From: Forficula auricularia
Lineage: Eukaryota; Arthropoda; Insecta; Dermaptera; Forficulidae
Reading direction: 5' to 3'
DNA length: 64,000 nucleotides
Assembly: GCA_024734495.1 (NCBI GenBank)
Contig: JALMQS010000085.1
Span: forward strand, 21,419,539 to 21,483,538
Position 1 is the first letter of the stretch, and every line of letters starts with the position of its first letter. The translations under genes and the position numbers were made by a program. The notes under the pieces are model-generated. The model had not been told where the DNA came from. It made no database searches and saw only the letters and a list, made by a program, of their open reading frames with translations. Positions 20,115 to 30,894 of this stretch are shown in pieces.

Positions 20115-20734
20115 GCGCTGCAAAACTTAAGGTAGTTGTTCCGCCAAATGCGTTTTCTTAGGATTTTTCTGAAATTTATACAGATTATTATGTAAATACT
20201 TCTGCATCGATTGGTGGCAAAACGAAATTTATGAACAATACAGTTCCGGAGATATTTAATTTCAAAAATTGAGTTTTTCGGGCTCTTTAGCATTGAACTA
20301 TAGGGGATATCGGAAAATTTACATACATATTTAATTATAATTAAGAAACCGTTCTTACCATTTTTATAAAAAACTAAACCAACATTAAACAATAACCAAT
20401 ACATATTTTAAGACAATTTTGATTCATAGTTACAACACAGCTTCTGAGATAATAATGAATAAATAATGAAAAATGTATAAAAAAAATTAGACTAAAAACA
20501 ATTTGGCAACAGTGCATTTATTTAACCAGAGAAAGAGAGAGTAGAAAGTAGAAAGCGCGCGTGCGCTAAATTTTTTGAAAATTATAATTTTCATAAGATG
20601 TAACGTAGGCGTTAAAAAAATAACAAAACGATTTTTATAGAAATTTTTGAAAACATTATTATTTTTATTACTATTAGATTACTCTTTAAAGTATAAAAGT
20701 TTAATTTTTTTTTATGGTTAAGGGGATAGGTAAT
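20115..20734. other. AT-rich non-coding stretch
   Basis: Contains GTTCCGCCAAATGCG and TTCCGGAGATATTTAATTTC words typical of transposon untranslated regions, but no second copy in the window. The 103-residue minus frame is not recognised. Confidence 0.35.
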
Positions 20735-21310
20735 CATTTTTTACTTTACCATACAGGGTGTATGGTCAAGTACTATTGTAATCGTGCATGAAAGAAGCGT
20801 TTTTTTTCTTATTTTTTTTCGAAATAATTGTTTTGTCAAAATGTCTGCTAGTCTGTTGGTTAGTTTGTGCAGAGGTCTGTGCGTTACCAAATTTTTGTGT
20901 ACAAGCTAGCTCAAAAACTAGTGTGAATATCAAAACCAAATTTCACATGTAGTTTTGGTCCATTGAGAGCTGATTAGATTTTGGTGCGTATCGACCCAAA
21001 ATTAAGGGGGGGGGGTGGAGGGGAGTTTGAGAAAAACTCAACCAAATTTTGTATATATAATCAGTGAGTCCCCAGAAGTCTAAAAGCGCAAAAACTTACC
21101 CCCTAAAATGGGGGGACGGAGGTTCGAAAAATGAAAATCCTGGCCATTTACCAAACTCAACCAAATTTTGTATACATAATAAATGGACCCCCAGTAATCT
21201 AAAAATGCAAAAACTAACCCCCCTCCCCTACATGATTATAAATAATTTTGAAGGAGGCAATAAAAGAGTGTGTCTTCTGCTGGAATTATAAATTTTATTT
21301 ATTTATAACG

Positions 21311-21349
21311 AGACTATAGTTTCGAGGGCTTTGGCCTCTTCATCAGTCT
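21311..21349 (-). ncRNA. Hammerhead-like motif, left arm
   Basis: Minus-strand mirror of 21434-21478: CTGATGA, extra A, stem II GAGGC/CCCTC with one mismatch, GAAA, ACTATAGT, C. Confidence 0.5.
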
Positions 21350-21433
21350 ATTACAATTGATTCACTGGAATTAATTTATGAATGATAGGTTAACATCTTT
21401 CATTCATAAATTAATTCCTGTGAATGCATTGTA

Positions 21434-21478
21434 ATAGACTGATGAAGAGGGCAAAGCCCTCGAAACTATAGTCTCGTT
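21434..21478 (+). ncRNA. Hammerhead-like motif, right arm
   Basis: CTGATGA (21439-21445), extra A (21446), stem II GAGGG/CCCTC (21447-21451, 21457-21461), GAAA (21462-21465), the perfect palindrome ACTATAGT (21465-21472) as stem III, C21473 at the cleavage position. Stem I has only two contiguous pairs, so the motif is incomplete as a monomer. Confidence 0.5.
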
Positions 21479-22114
21479 ATAAATAAATAAAATTTATAAT
21501 TCCAGCAGAAGACACACTCTTTATTGTCTCCTTCAATATATAAAAATTCTGCTAATCTCGGCAAAAACTTTCAATTTAATAAATAATTTTATTAAATATT
21601 AATGTAAGTGAGATGGCCACATCAGAACACACGTCAGCTTATTTATTTATCAAGTGTCTTTAGTTATTAGTTGTATCAAATTTTTAATTCGAATGAAATA
21701 AAGGAAAGTTGTTATTAGAAATTTACGAGTTTATGAACAGTATTTGTGATTTATTTGTTAAAAAGTACTTCTATACGAAACTCAGAGTTTAAATAATAAT
21801 TAGAGTATATTTCCCTGAGACTATTTCATGTATAATACATGTATATTGTTAAAGATTATATTAGATTATAATATCTAACAAGGTAAGGACTTTTATATTT
21901 AACTCTCGAGAGTTTTTTTATATCTAGACAAGAGAAGACAATATGATTTCCAACTTTGAAGAGTGCTTCAGGTCATTATTTCATTTCCAATAAAATTAAA
22001 GTATAAATACCTACTATACCTATAGGTATATATAATATAATTCTAATAAGAATATAATATTAAATTCATATTAAGAAATAAAGCTCAGAGCATAGGTAAT
22101 TATTAAATTTACGA

Positions 22115-22985
22115 GCAGTACCCGGCGTGCCTACGGCACGCCCAGCACCGCTCGGCCCTCCGGGCTGGTGGCCCTGGCGGGCAGCGTCTCGAGATGTGAT
22201 TATTAACTGTCCGTAATTATATGTTTTGAAAAAAATATTTTTTTGAATAATGAATATTGATCAAAGAAAGATGAAAAAATATCAGTAAATCCTTTATAAA
22301 TACTTTATTAGAGCATGCAACCATTTCTCTCGAAGAAGAAATTAATTTATATACTAAAATTTAAATAATTTATATATTTGTCCACTAATATTTTTCGACT
22401 TTTTTAATAATACATTTCAATATTTAAATTTATCTAAAAAGTGTTCTAAATTAAATATATATAATAATTTTAAAATTAATTTTTCTACTAAAATTTCAAA
22501 TGAGCCGCGCAGTAATAAATTAAGAATTAATCTCATTATCCCATTAAATCATATCTCATTAAAACTTATATTATAAATTAAAAATATATACCATATATAA
22601 TATAGTATATATATTTAAAAATTAATTTGTCTACTAAAATTTCAAGAATTTATATTTTTCTTAAATTCAAAAAAAAAAAATAATTTTCGCGGTATGAATT
22701 ATTTCCAAAAAATTAAATAAATATTAATATATAATATGTTTCAAAATTAATAAATTTGTCTACTAAAATTTCAAATAAGACACGCCGTAAATCCAATATC
22801 CTAAGCTATATTAGAGGAATATATTAATATATAGAGATATTATAGATATAATATATAGAGAATAGAGATGTTTTATTTGAAAAATTTGACAATCTAGCAA
22901 CTGTCATTGAATATTAGTTGCTTTTTCTCCCACATGTTCACCTGACAGCGCCACGGGTACTGTCTGACAAGGGCTTTTATATATA
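22115..22985 (-). mobile_element. Family C, Helitron-like, first copy
   Basis: About 850 bases aligned with 30895-31710. On the minus strand it ends with the hairpin GTGCCGTAGGCAC then GCCGGGTACT, the same architecture (hairpin, about ten bases, GGTACT) as the main Helitron family. The opposite end is AT-rich, near GACAAGGGCTTTTATATATA. Non-coding. Confidence 0.65.
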
Positions 22986-23055
22986 AGATTAATATTTTGG
23001 AGCTTACTTTAAGGTTTTAGAAAATAATTATTCTCTTCCATTATTTATTTCAATA

Positions 23056-23420
23056 CTAGCTGCAAGGCCCGCCTTCGGCGGCCCTCTTGCTACCCGAGAA
23101 GCACGCCCCCTGAACCCCCTCCCTCACCCCAACACACACCCACAATCTCACCCCCCGAAACCCACCCACCGCACCATGCACCCGTGACCAACCCCCACGC
23201 CCACAACACCACCCCAACCTGCACCCCCCACCTCCCACCCCGTACCACCCAACTACGCCACTGGGCCCTCACCTGAACCCACCACTCCACCAACACTGCA
23301 ACCCCCCCTCGTGCCCGCCTAGCCCCCTGGACCCCCTATCTACTCCGTCTTACTCCCTCACTCCACCCACCCTCCGTACCCAGATTTTGCATTTCAAGCC
23401 TTCCAGTGACCCACAGATTA
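23056..23420 (-). mobile_element. Helitron-like element, CTAG-type 3' end with C-rich block
   Basis: Minus strand: G-rich block (C-rich on plus, 23103-23395), then hairpin GGCCGCCGAAGGCGGGCC, then TTGCAGCTAG followed by T. Hairpin plus CTAG before T is the classical Helitron 3' end. The G-block explains the 60-68-residue minus frames, which are low-complexity shadows. Confidence 0.75.
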
Positions 23421-23429
23421 TGTATATAA

Positions 23430-23626
23430 AAATCGGGAAATTGGATGCGAATCAACAGTGTATTGACGAGGACAGTGGCTATTTTCGAGATGTCATTTTT
23501 AAACCCTTATGAAATAAAACTTTAAATGTACCCCTGTATATAGAAAAAAAAATTAAATATGATACTGCCAATACTTTTTGTGTTGTGATTTTTTAAAATA
23601 AGCAAGTGACTGTGCCCCACCCTATA
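23430..23626 (+). pseudogene. Mariner-type transposase C-terminal scrap with 3' terminus
   Basis: 23455-23515 reads ANQQCIDEDSGYFRDVIFKP, like the C-terminal word of DUF4817-group and related transposases (compare FEQCVQLDGRHLDDILFK at 5850). The fragment ends in GTGCCCCACCCTATAC (23612-23626), the same terminal repeat as the element at 58391-60229. The rest of that element is absent. Confidence 0.6.
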
Positions 23627-24490
23627 CAATGTTAGTATGAATATATTTAAGTTAATCTAAATAGTGAGGCTGAAGTTCATTATTTCTGATCAATTTATCT
23701 TGAAAACTTTTTACTAAACCTGACCTAGTTTTTTTTTTTTTTTTTTTATTTTATTTTATGTTCTTGAGAAATTGAAGTAATGATGATCGGAGATGGTTGG
23801 TTTAAGTGGGCAAAAATAAACTTGAATGTTAATAAATCAACAAATAAATACGTTCCTTTTATTTCTTAAGGAAATCATATTAGTGTAGTAATAAAACTTT
23901 AGTATTTTTTCCATTTCCGTAACCTTCCTTTTTCTAGTTCTTCTATCAGGCCCTCTAAGTTCAAATCATGATGATTACTAAAAAGTTTTTTTTTTCTTAA
24001 TAAATGATTATGATGATGTCACTTCCTTTTTGTCGACAGTTCGGAAATTGCTTTCAATATATTCTCATAATAAGGTTTTCTGTCCGTGTGTGTGTGTGTG
24101 TGTATTTTTTCCCTTTTTTGGTGGGGCCATTTGCAAGTGGACACGATCGGCTTCTTATTAAACCTCTCGCACGCACTAGTGCCCGTGTCACGCACCCCGC
24201 ACCCCCCAGCGATGGCATTTTTCTCATTCCGGCATTGCCGGTCGGCCTGGTTGCTTGGTTGGTTGGTATCTCGGTATCTGGCTCTATCGACAGGGCCGAT
24301 TGAGCTAATCAAAGGAGCCGGAACTGTGAACGCGAGCCGCCCCCGCATGCGAATGCGAATGCCTGATCCCAAAACATATATAGCTTCTTCCAATTGCCTT
24401 TAGAGGTCGCTTTCTCCAAATTTACTTGATCAAAAAACAAGTGAAAAAAAATAATTAAATAAAAATATAAAAATTAAAATATCCTGATCT
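23627..24490. other. Unique stretch with GC-balanced block and GT microsatellite
   Basis: A (GT)n tract lies at about 24084-24103. 24115-24380 is GC-balanced, CpG-containing and single-copy in the window; frames of 99, 124 and 105 residues overlap there on both strands and none is recognised. Could be host regulatory or intronic sequence. Confidence 0.4.
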
Positions 24491-24494
24491 GGCC

Positions 24495-25140
24495 ATCTAT
24501 ATATATAAAATTCTTTGCCCGATACACTCACTCACTCACTCACTCAATCACTCACTCATCATCGAAACAGGCATAACCAGTGGACATAGAAACATGCAAT
24601 TTGGAGAGGATATTACATCTATGACATAGGGGCTCACTAAGAATGGATTTTTCGAAATTCGACTCCTAAGGGGGTCAAAGGGGGCAAAGTGTGTTTTTCA
24701 CTGATTATGCGATATCTCTTAAGGACGATAAAATATCTACTTTCGTTTTACTTATAAAAATACTAAATTAAAATATCTAAAAACTTCTTTCAGGATTTTT
24801 TGAAATTCGACCCCTAAAAGGGTCAAAAGGGGCAAAATGTCTTTGCACTGTGTTTACACTAATTATGCATTTTCAATTAAGAGCGATAAGATATCTACTT
24901 AATTTTTACTTAATAAAATTCTAAATATAAATATCCAAAAAGTAATTTCAGGATTTTTTGAAATTCGACTCCCAACAATCCAAAATGTGAGTGGGGCCAA
25001 AAATTAAAACTCTCTTCTATCTTGATCAAATTTTGTAGAGTTATTCTTTATTACCGTAAGAAACTATTCCTGTAAAAATCAACTATCAAAATTGACTGTA
25101 TTGGGGCGAAGGGCGGGGGGGGAGAGATTTAGAATATAGA
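24495..25140 (+). repeat. Helitron-like or related repeat with CACT tract
   Basis: Starts TATATATATAAAATTCTTTGCCC followed by a (CACT)n tract at about 24522-24560. It contains three versions of the module TTTTT.GAAATTCGAC(T/C)CC(T/C)AA.. (about 24650, 24797, 24957), which is an internal tandem repeat of about 150-160 bases. Non-coding. Confidence 0.55.
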
Positions 25141-25749
25141 GATATAGAAATTTTTAGCTTTTTTGTACATTTACTCTTTAGAAAGCTGAGAGTTATTTAT
25201 TTGCAAATATCTAAATATCTATCTATTAAACTACAATAAAATGTTAAAATTCTACTTGATAAATTTAATGAAAAAGTTAATTTTTTGGCAGGTTTTAAAT
25301 TAAAAAAAAAAACATACTTTGTTGGGAATGGAGCTTTTTTTTAAATTAATTTTGGAGACCCTAATAATCACATGCCGAGACGCCGCCCGCCAGGGCCACC
25401 TGCCGGGAGCATCTCGTTTTATATATATATATAGATATCAGAAAGCGTTCATCGGTTTTTTTTTGAAAATATTTTCGACCCCCCCCCCCCCTCTTTTGGG
25501 TCAGTATCAATTTCACATATTGAATCATTTTCATAAGGTCGTATAGTGTGCATGTACGAAATTTAGTCTTACATTAAAGGGTTTTAGGTTTGTATTGATT
25601 GTTGTATTTTTTTAACCCCCCCCCCCCCCCCCCCCGACCAATTTATATATAATTTATATAGTCAGTGTGAGTCAATTTTGTTTCAATGGATTTGTAAGCA
25701 AACCTAAGGTCTCGAAATTCAGATCCAGGGAATTAAATATTTTATATAT
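25141..25749. other. Non-coding stretch with a family C scrap and homopolymer C
   Basis: 25378-25420 holds CGCCCGCCAGGGCCACCTGCC, a fragment of family C. Poly-C tracts lie at 25479-25490 and 25616-25635. No gene. Confidence 0.5.
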
Positions 25750-25858
25750 TTTGAAATAGTTTTAATTGAATGTAATGGAAGGCAGCCCAGGGTGAGGAAA
25801 GAAAAAATTAACACATAACAAATAACTTGTATTATTGAATCCTTCCAGCTTTCCTTTT

Positions 25859-25900
25859 AAACCGACGTTTTGGAGGATTTTTCCTCCTTCTACAGGGCTT
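25859..25900 (-). ncRNA. Hammerhead-like motif, left arm
   Basis: Minus: AAGCC, CTGTAGA, extra A, stem II GGAGGA/TCCTCC, AAAACGTC (G12 changed to A), GGTTT. Stem I AAGCC/GGTTT pairs at all five positions with one G-U. CTGTAGA departs from CTGANGA at one base, so probably inactive. Confidence 0.45.
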
Positions 25901-25917
25901 CATTCATTGACTCTTTG

Positions 25918-25949
25918 AAACCCTGAAGAAGGAGGGGAAACGTCGGCTT
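25918..25949 (+). ncRNA. Hammerhead-like motif, right arm, stem II deleted
   Basis: AAACC, CTGAAGA (25923-25929), extra A, GGAGGG, GAAACGTC (25937-25944), GGCTT. Core words are intact but stem II has lost one side. Confidence 0.4.
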
Positions 25950-26147
25950 TGAAAGGAAAGGTGGAAGGATTCCAATAAATTACACCTTATTTGATATGTG
26001 TTAATTTTTTTCTTTCCTCACTACCCCCCGGGCTGCCTTCCATTACATTCAATTAAAATTTCTACCAGTCCGTCTCTCTCCAGAGAAAATTTCGTTTGAA
26101 ATATAATTTCTAAAAAAATGAATTGAATTTTCATTTTTAATTATTCT

Positions 26148-26425
26148 ATGTTATTGATTGTTTTTGTTATTATTTCGGGGTCAGTGAAATTCATGTGGTA
26201 GAATAGACCAGAATATTTTGTTGTGAACCATATTATATTTATTTAATAAGTAAATTCGAATAAATAATATTTAATATGTCATTAAATCCCACACCAGATT
26301 TGCTTAGCTACCTTGCGAAGGCTTTTGAATGCTCTCCGGGTTGTCTAAAAACAGGCGCTTGAGAGAATGAACTTATTTATGATTTAAATTAGGAATATTA
26401 TATTATGTATAATTAATAAACAATA
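26148..26425 (+). repeat. Dispersed repeat H, second copy
   Basis: Aligned with 15172-15420, with a short insertion (TTGAATGCTCTCCGGG) relative to it. Non-coding. Confidence 0.7.
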
Positions 26426-26426
26426 A

Positions 26427-26530
26427 AGGGGGTCAGTAGTGCAATCGGTTAAATCACCAACTTATCACTCAACCTAGACTTCATCAGTTCGATCCCAGCA
26501 AGAAGCAAAGTGAATTTATTTGAAAATAAT
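26427..26530 (+). repeat. tRNA-derived SINE head
   Basis: GGGGTCAGTAGTGCAATCGGTTAAATC is A-box like and CAGTTCGATCCCAGC is B-box like, about 40 bases apart as in a tRNA. The acceptor ends do not pair convincingly, so a SINE head or tRNA pseudogene is more likely than a working tRNA. Confidence 0.5.
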
Positions 26531-26739
26531 AAATAACCGGCCTCTCGGCTCCAGAAACGGACAATCTCTGGTTCTACAAAACCTCGCGCATACGCAGGAC
26601 GAAATTTCGTAACAAGCAACCATGAATCGTGAGAGGCAAAAACAAGATTACCCCAGGCGGTAACCAATCCACCCACCCTCGAGTGGCAACCGGGCATTCA
26701 GATTCTGGGGTATCCAGACATTCACGAAGTCAAGGAAGA

Positions 26740-26826
26740 AACAATGGAAGAATCACACAAAAAATCCATACATACCTGGCCACCTTTAACATCAACACAC
26801 TCATCCGGCCAGGAAAAATTACCTGA
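26740..26826 (+). pseudogene. Possible endonuclease start of an RTE-like element
   Basis: The frame ends TQKIHTYLATFNINTLIRPGKIT. The ATFN(I/V)NTL word resembles the first beta strand of the APE-type endonuclease at the start of non-LTR elements. It stops after a few residues, where the next, opposite-strand element begins. Short, so uncertain. Confidence 0.35.
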
Positions 26827-27440
26827 CCATCATCATCATCATCATCATTGAGTATACAGTCCTAAGACTGGTTTGATGCAACAATCCGTCTCCACTCTAC
26901 TCTGTCCCCCGCCAGCTGTTTGACCTCTCTAAATGTCTGGCATCCCATATCCCCAATTATTTGGTTGAAATATTCTAATCTGGGTCTTCCCTTCCCCTTT
27001 TCTTTCCCACCTCCTCCAAGATATCCCTAAGCAGTCCCCCATGTCTCAGTGTGTGCCCCATCATCTGACCTCTTCTCTTCTTCAGACTCTTCCACAAGGT
27101 TCTTCTTTCTCCGATTCTTCCAAGAACTTCTTCATTTGTAATTTTATCCATCCATTTGATATTCCATCATTCTTCTGTAGCACCACATTTCGAAAGCCTC
27201 TAATCTCTTTCTCTCCGCTTTTCTAATTGTCCAGGTTTCACACCCAGTCATGGCTATGCTCCATACATATGTCTTCAATAGCAACTTCCTGTTTTCTAAG
27301 CTGACCATGGAATTCGATAACACATTCCGGAAAAAGATAGAGGCGTGGAAGGTCCAACCAGAAAGAAACATCAAGCTTTGCGGGATCCCAAGGGTCCAAA
27401 CGCAACAAATAATAATAATAATAATAAAACTAAACAATAA
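26827..27440 (-). pseudogene. Non-LTR retrotransposon reverse transcriptase C-terminus
   Basis: Minus strand reads NRKLLLKTYVWSIAMTGCETWTIRKAERKRLEAFEMWCYRRMMEYQMDGKITNEEVL.. then GHTLRHGGLLRDILEE..KGRGRPRLEYF and EWRRIVAS, followed by a (GAT)n tail at 26829-26850 on plus as ATC. This is the connection/C-terminal part of elements with a Y.CETWT thumb word. The tail of short trinucleotide repeats marks the 3' end. Truncated at about 27400 next to an (ATA)n tract. Several frame breaks. Confidence 0.7.
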
Positions 27441-27788
27441 AAAAAGAGACGATGGTTTGTTTGTATTATTTGTTGGTTGGAAGGAGAGAAAGTGTTTTAA
27501 AGTTTCTCTGACAGACGGTCAACTAAAGTGGCAATTTCACTCTCTTCTCTGAGAAAGAGAAATGAACAAATTGACAAAGTGATTGATTGTTACCGTTTGT
27601 TTCAGATTTACTTGCTAAATAGATTGATTGTTCACTAGTAACAATTAAGTTGATATTCATGTCATAGTCATCATTAATAGATACTAAAATTTGTAAGAAT
27701 ACATTAATTTTATTCACAAAGAGAAACAAAGAGAAGTTGTCTCACTCTGTTGCAAATAAACATACACACTTATACCAGTATTACCTAG

Positions 27789-27886
27789 CATATCGAGATG
27801 ATATATCTGTATATATATTATTTATTCAAACAAATAAATCAAACAAATAAATAATATATATACAGATATATCATCTCGATATATAT
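27789..27886. repeat. 98-bp hairpin
   Basis: CATATCGAGATGATATATCT.. pairs with ..AGATATATCATCTCGATATAT over about 42 bases around a short loop. Single copy here; no terminus or target duplication recognised. Confidence 0.7.
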
Positions 27887-28149
27887 GTGTGTATGTGTTT
27901 ATTTGCATCAAGCAGAGGACAACCTCTTTGTTTCTCTGTGTGAATCAACAATCTCTGTTATTCTCGGCAAAACAAAAAAACTTTTCAATTAATTTTATTG
28001 TCAAATTTTGTTTTTTGACTCTTCTGCTTGTTCTTTGGCAATTTTGTTAGGTAGGGGCCTCACTTTAGAATCCCATCCAAAAACTAAATTATGGACCCAT
28101 CAGTCCAACTCAACGTCTCAACGTCTCAATCTATATAATATCAAAGTAG

Positions 28150-28490
28150 TACAGTCAAATTTTGCTATGGAGAAAGTTTTGGGGTAGTTCTGATTTTTTG
28201 TATATATATATGTTTTTTGGTGTTGAATCAAAAAATCTGAGGTCTCCCCACCAAAATTTCTTGACGCAACATTGTATAAAATGTAAAAAAATGTGAAAAT
28301 TTTCCATTTCCGCCCCCACACCACCACCCCAATACTCTACCCCCGTACCACCCCCACTACTCCTCTGAACCCCACCTGAACCCCCCACTCCACAACCCAG
28401 TGCTCTCCACCCCCGCACACCACCTCCCACCTAGCCCCTAAACCACCACCCCCATTAAACCGCCGGGCGCTCATACCACTCCCGCACCCA
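28150..28490. repeat. Family D fragment and C-rich block
   Basis: 28150-28290 shares words with 6190-6320. 28310-28485 is the C-rich (minus-strand G-rich) block typical of the Helitron-like 3' regions; the 91-residue minus frame across it is low-complexity. Confidence 0.55.
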
Positions 28491-28494
28491 GTTT

Positions 28495-28975
28495 TTGCAT
28501 TTCTATCCTTCTAGTGACCTAGATGTATACAAAATTTGGTTGAATTTGCTCAAACGACCTAGATTTTTAATTTTTAACCCCCCCTCGACCCCCCTTAATT
28601 TTGGGTCGATATGCACCAAACTCTAATCAGCTCTTAATCTCAATGGACCAAAACTACGTGTGAAATTTGGTTTCGATATTCACACTAGTTTTTGAGCTAG
28701 CTCGTCCACAAAATTTGGTAACGCACAGTCTAACAGACTAACAGACATTTTGGCAAAACAATTATTATCTCGAAAAATATAATTTTTTCTGATGTTCACT
28801 TATTAGAGCTTTTTTGTAGAGCGAAATGTCATGGTTTCGCTCAATTTTTTTTTAATCGAAATAGTTTAATCCGTTTTTGAGATATTTTGAAAAAAAGATG
28901 GAAAAAAACCACTTTTTTCATGCACGATTACAATACTTGACCATACTCCTGTATGGTAAAGTAATAAAAAAGCTA
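28495..28975 (-). repeat. Repeat family A, minus copy, right part missing
   Basis: Minus strand from TTACTTTACCATACAGG (28972) through GAGCTAGCTC.. and TTAAGAGCTGATTAGA to one AAATTTTGTATACA unit at about 28526, then switches to other sequence. Confidence 0.75.
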
Positions 28976-29044
28976 CACTTCCAATAAGTATTCATTTATT
29001 ATCTAACTTTTCGGTTATTAAGAAGATTTGTCTAATTTATTATT

Positions 29045-29130
29045 ATTATACGAGCTTTTCGTGCATGCCTTCGGCACGCCCTCGAAGCTCGGCCCTCCGG
29101 GCTGGTGCCCTGGCGGGCAGCGTCTCGGTC
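29045..29130 (-). mobile_element. Family C-like 3' terminal fragment
   Basis: GTGCATGCCTTCGGCACGCC.. then GGCCCTCCGGGCTGGTGCCC (29090-29110), aligned with 22125-22190. Only the GC-rich end is left. Confidence 0.55.
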
Positions 29131-29567
29131 CAAAAATTGTATTCCTCTTAAAAAACCACACTCCAAATGTATACCCGTAAACTACCGAAAATACATCGTC
29201 TCTTAAAAGTTTCGCATCTTTAATTTTTGAGTGGCGAGGGGGGGGGGAGGAACAATTATCAATATATTTAATGTTTCTTAATTTAAAATGAATTGGAGTC
29301 TTTCATTTCAAAATTCGAATATATATATTTCAAATTTGCCTGGTTAATGAAAAATCGATTGGAGCCATCAGTTTAAAATCCGAGCTGACAATAATATTTC
29401 AAATTTGCCTCGTTAATTAATATATATTTAATGTTTCTTAATTTAAAAATCTATTGGTGTTTTTTCATTTTCATTCGAGTTCAAATGAATACAATATTAT
29501 CTAGACACAAAGTCTAAATCAAAAATATATAGTTTTAGTAAAAGAAATCAAGATATAAATATTAATG

Positions 29568-29640
29568 TGACATTGGTCTAGTGGTTAGAGCTGATGACCA
29601 TAGTTCAAGAGTTCGTCGGTTCGATTCTAGGCAAGAGGGT
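29568..29640 (+). repeat. tRNA-like segment
   Basis: ATTGGTCTAGTGGTTAGAGC is a strong A-box match and GTCGGTTCGATTCTAGGC a strong B-box match, about 30 bases apart. Acceptor and T-stem pairing is incomplete, so a tRNA-derived SINE or pseudogene is favoured; a covariance model would decide. Confidence 0.5.
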
Positions 29641-30229
29641 AATTTTTTTAGAGAAATTTCTCTAAGCGTTGTTACAAATTAATCTCGATAAACATTATAT
29701 AGTATAATATTAATTTTGAATTTATAATAATTCATTGAATGATTTAAAATGTCTAATTTAATTTGAATTTTTTGGTTGAAAAATCCCATTAGGTCAATAA
29801 TGGAATTAGCATACCGATCTGTCTGTTGGTCAATATTAAAATGCACCTGCTTTCACTTCATTTCTCCTCTCTCTTTCACTTAGGTATTTTCTCTCTCTCC
29901 CTTTAAAAATATTCAGGTACTCAGGTTAATTGCACCGTGTCTTCTTCTCAAAGCAAGCTCAAGTTGGAGCCTTTGAGGAGGAATTCAACTGAATTTGAAA
30001 TGGTCCGTCCGTCCGTCCGTCCGTCTGTCTACCTATATCAGTGTATGTTGAAAGGGACCAGCTCTTTTGCAAATCCATTTTAGATGGCCTCTCAATCAGC
30101 TAATTAGTTAAAAATGGGAAATTTATAAATGATAGCTTTAATAAAAATATTATGTCTGTTATTGCGCTCGCTCTCTCCATTTTACCATTGGAAAAACATA
30201 GCCAAATTATCGTTTTTACTATAATATTA

Positions 30230-30480
30230 TCTACACTTATTAAACGAGCAAAAAATTGTATATTTGTTTATATATAAATATATATATTTGTATGATTGTT
30301 CATTTTGAAAACGGCTCTACCGATTTTGATAAAATTCACGGGTTAGGGGGTTTTTGGGTTGCCAATTCGATCTGTCACGGTCTCATCTTCGACAAAATTC
30401 TTTTTGATGGGTTTTATCGTATTCAAATTAATTATTCTCAGGCAGAAAAATTCCATTCTTAAGGTTTTAAAATAGGTTTT
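30230..30480 (+). mobile_element. Helitron-like element, subfamily 2, 5' part
   Basis: Starts TCTACACTTATTAAACGAGC, then CGGCTCTACCGATTTTGAT and the subfamily 2 body shared with 2345-2592 (minus). Ends near 30490 without a hairpin. Confidence 0.65.
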
Positions 30481-30589
30481 CCTTTTATTATTGTACCCAG
30501 ACTGACAATGGGTTGGGTTAATTGTTCTCAAAAGCCTTGAAGAACTATTGTGACTGTGTGTGTGTTGTTGACAAGCAACAACTATAAGC

Positions 30590-30626
30590 CGAACAAAGCT
30601 CGGTCTTCCAGGGGTGCATATATATA

Positions 30627-30672
<46 letters not shown>

Positions 30673-30890
30673 TATTTGTATTTTTTTTGTTTTTTTTAAC
30701 GGCTCTAACGATTTTGATAAAACAAACTCTATTAACAAGTTTTGAGGATGAGAAAGCGATCTTGATGCGGAGCGGGGGGTGGGTGTGGTGGATGTGGAGG
30801 TGCAGAAGGTGGGGGATCCGGGGGTAGGGCGAGGTTTCGTGGGTGGGGTCGAGCAGGGTTGAGGTGGGGCGTACAGTGGTCGTATACGGT
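30590..30890 (+). mobile_element. Helitron-like fragment with AT tract and G-rich block
   Basis: A long (AT)n tract at about 30618-30670, the CGGCTCTAACGATTTTGAT module, GATGAGAAAGCGATCT, then a G-rich block 30768-30870. The 254-residue minus frame at 30343-31107 runs through this block and the AT tract and is low-complexity, not a gene. Confidence 0.6.
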
Positions 30891-30894
30891 AGAT

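Larger units (their letters stand above)
21250..21578. mobile_element. Palindromic hammerhead-like element, short type (329 bp)
   Basis: Flanked by the 12-base direct repeat ATAAATAATTTT (21238-21249 and 21579-21590). Arms about 21250-21391 and 21395-21534 pair, both carrying hammerhead-like motifs. The right side has about 40 further bases (to 21578) absent on the left. Its target is family A, whose uninterrupted sequence confirms the exact duplication. Confidence 0.8.
20735..21640 (+). repeat. Repeat family A, copy interrupted by a hammerhead-like palindrome
   Basis: Left end TTTTTTACTTTACCATACAGGG; two AAATTTTGTATA units; right part GATTATAAATAATTTT is split by the insertion 21250-21578 and resumes ATTAAATATTAATGTAAGTGAG..GGCCACATCAGAACAC. 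The usual GGGGCCAGGTTGTATGGTAAAG is deleted here. Confidence 0.8.
25759..26094. mobile_element. Palindromic hammerhead-like element, short type (336 bp)
   Basis: Flanked by TTTGAAATA (25750-25758 and 26095-26103). Arms about 25759-25900 and 25915-26068 pair; the right side has about 30 unpaired extra bases. Each arm has a hammerhead-like motif. No coding. Confidence 0.7.

Noticed and set aside
18205..29640. Functional tRNA genes at 18205-18285, 26427-26497 and 29568-29640
   Set aside because: A and B boxes are good but acceptor and T stems do not pair, so these are better read as SINE heads or pseudogenes.
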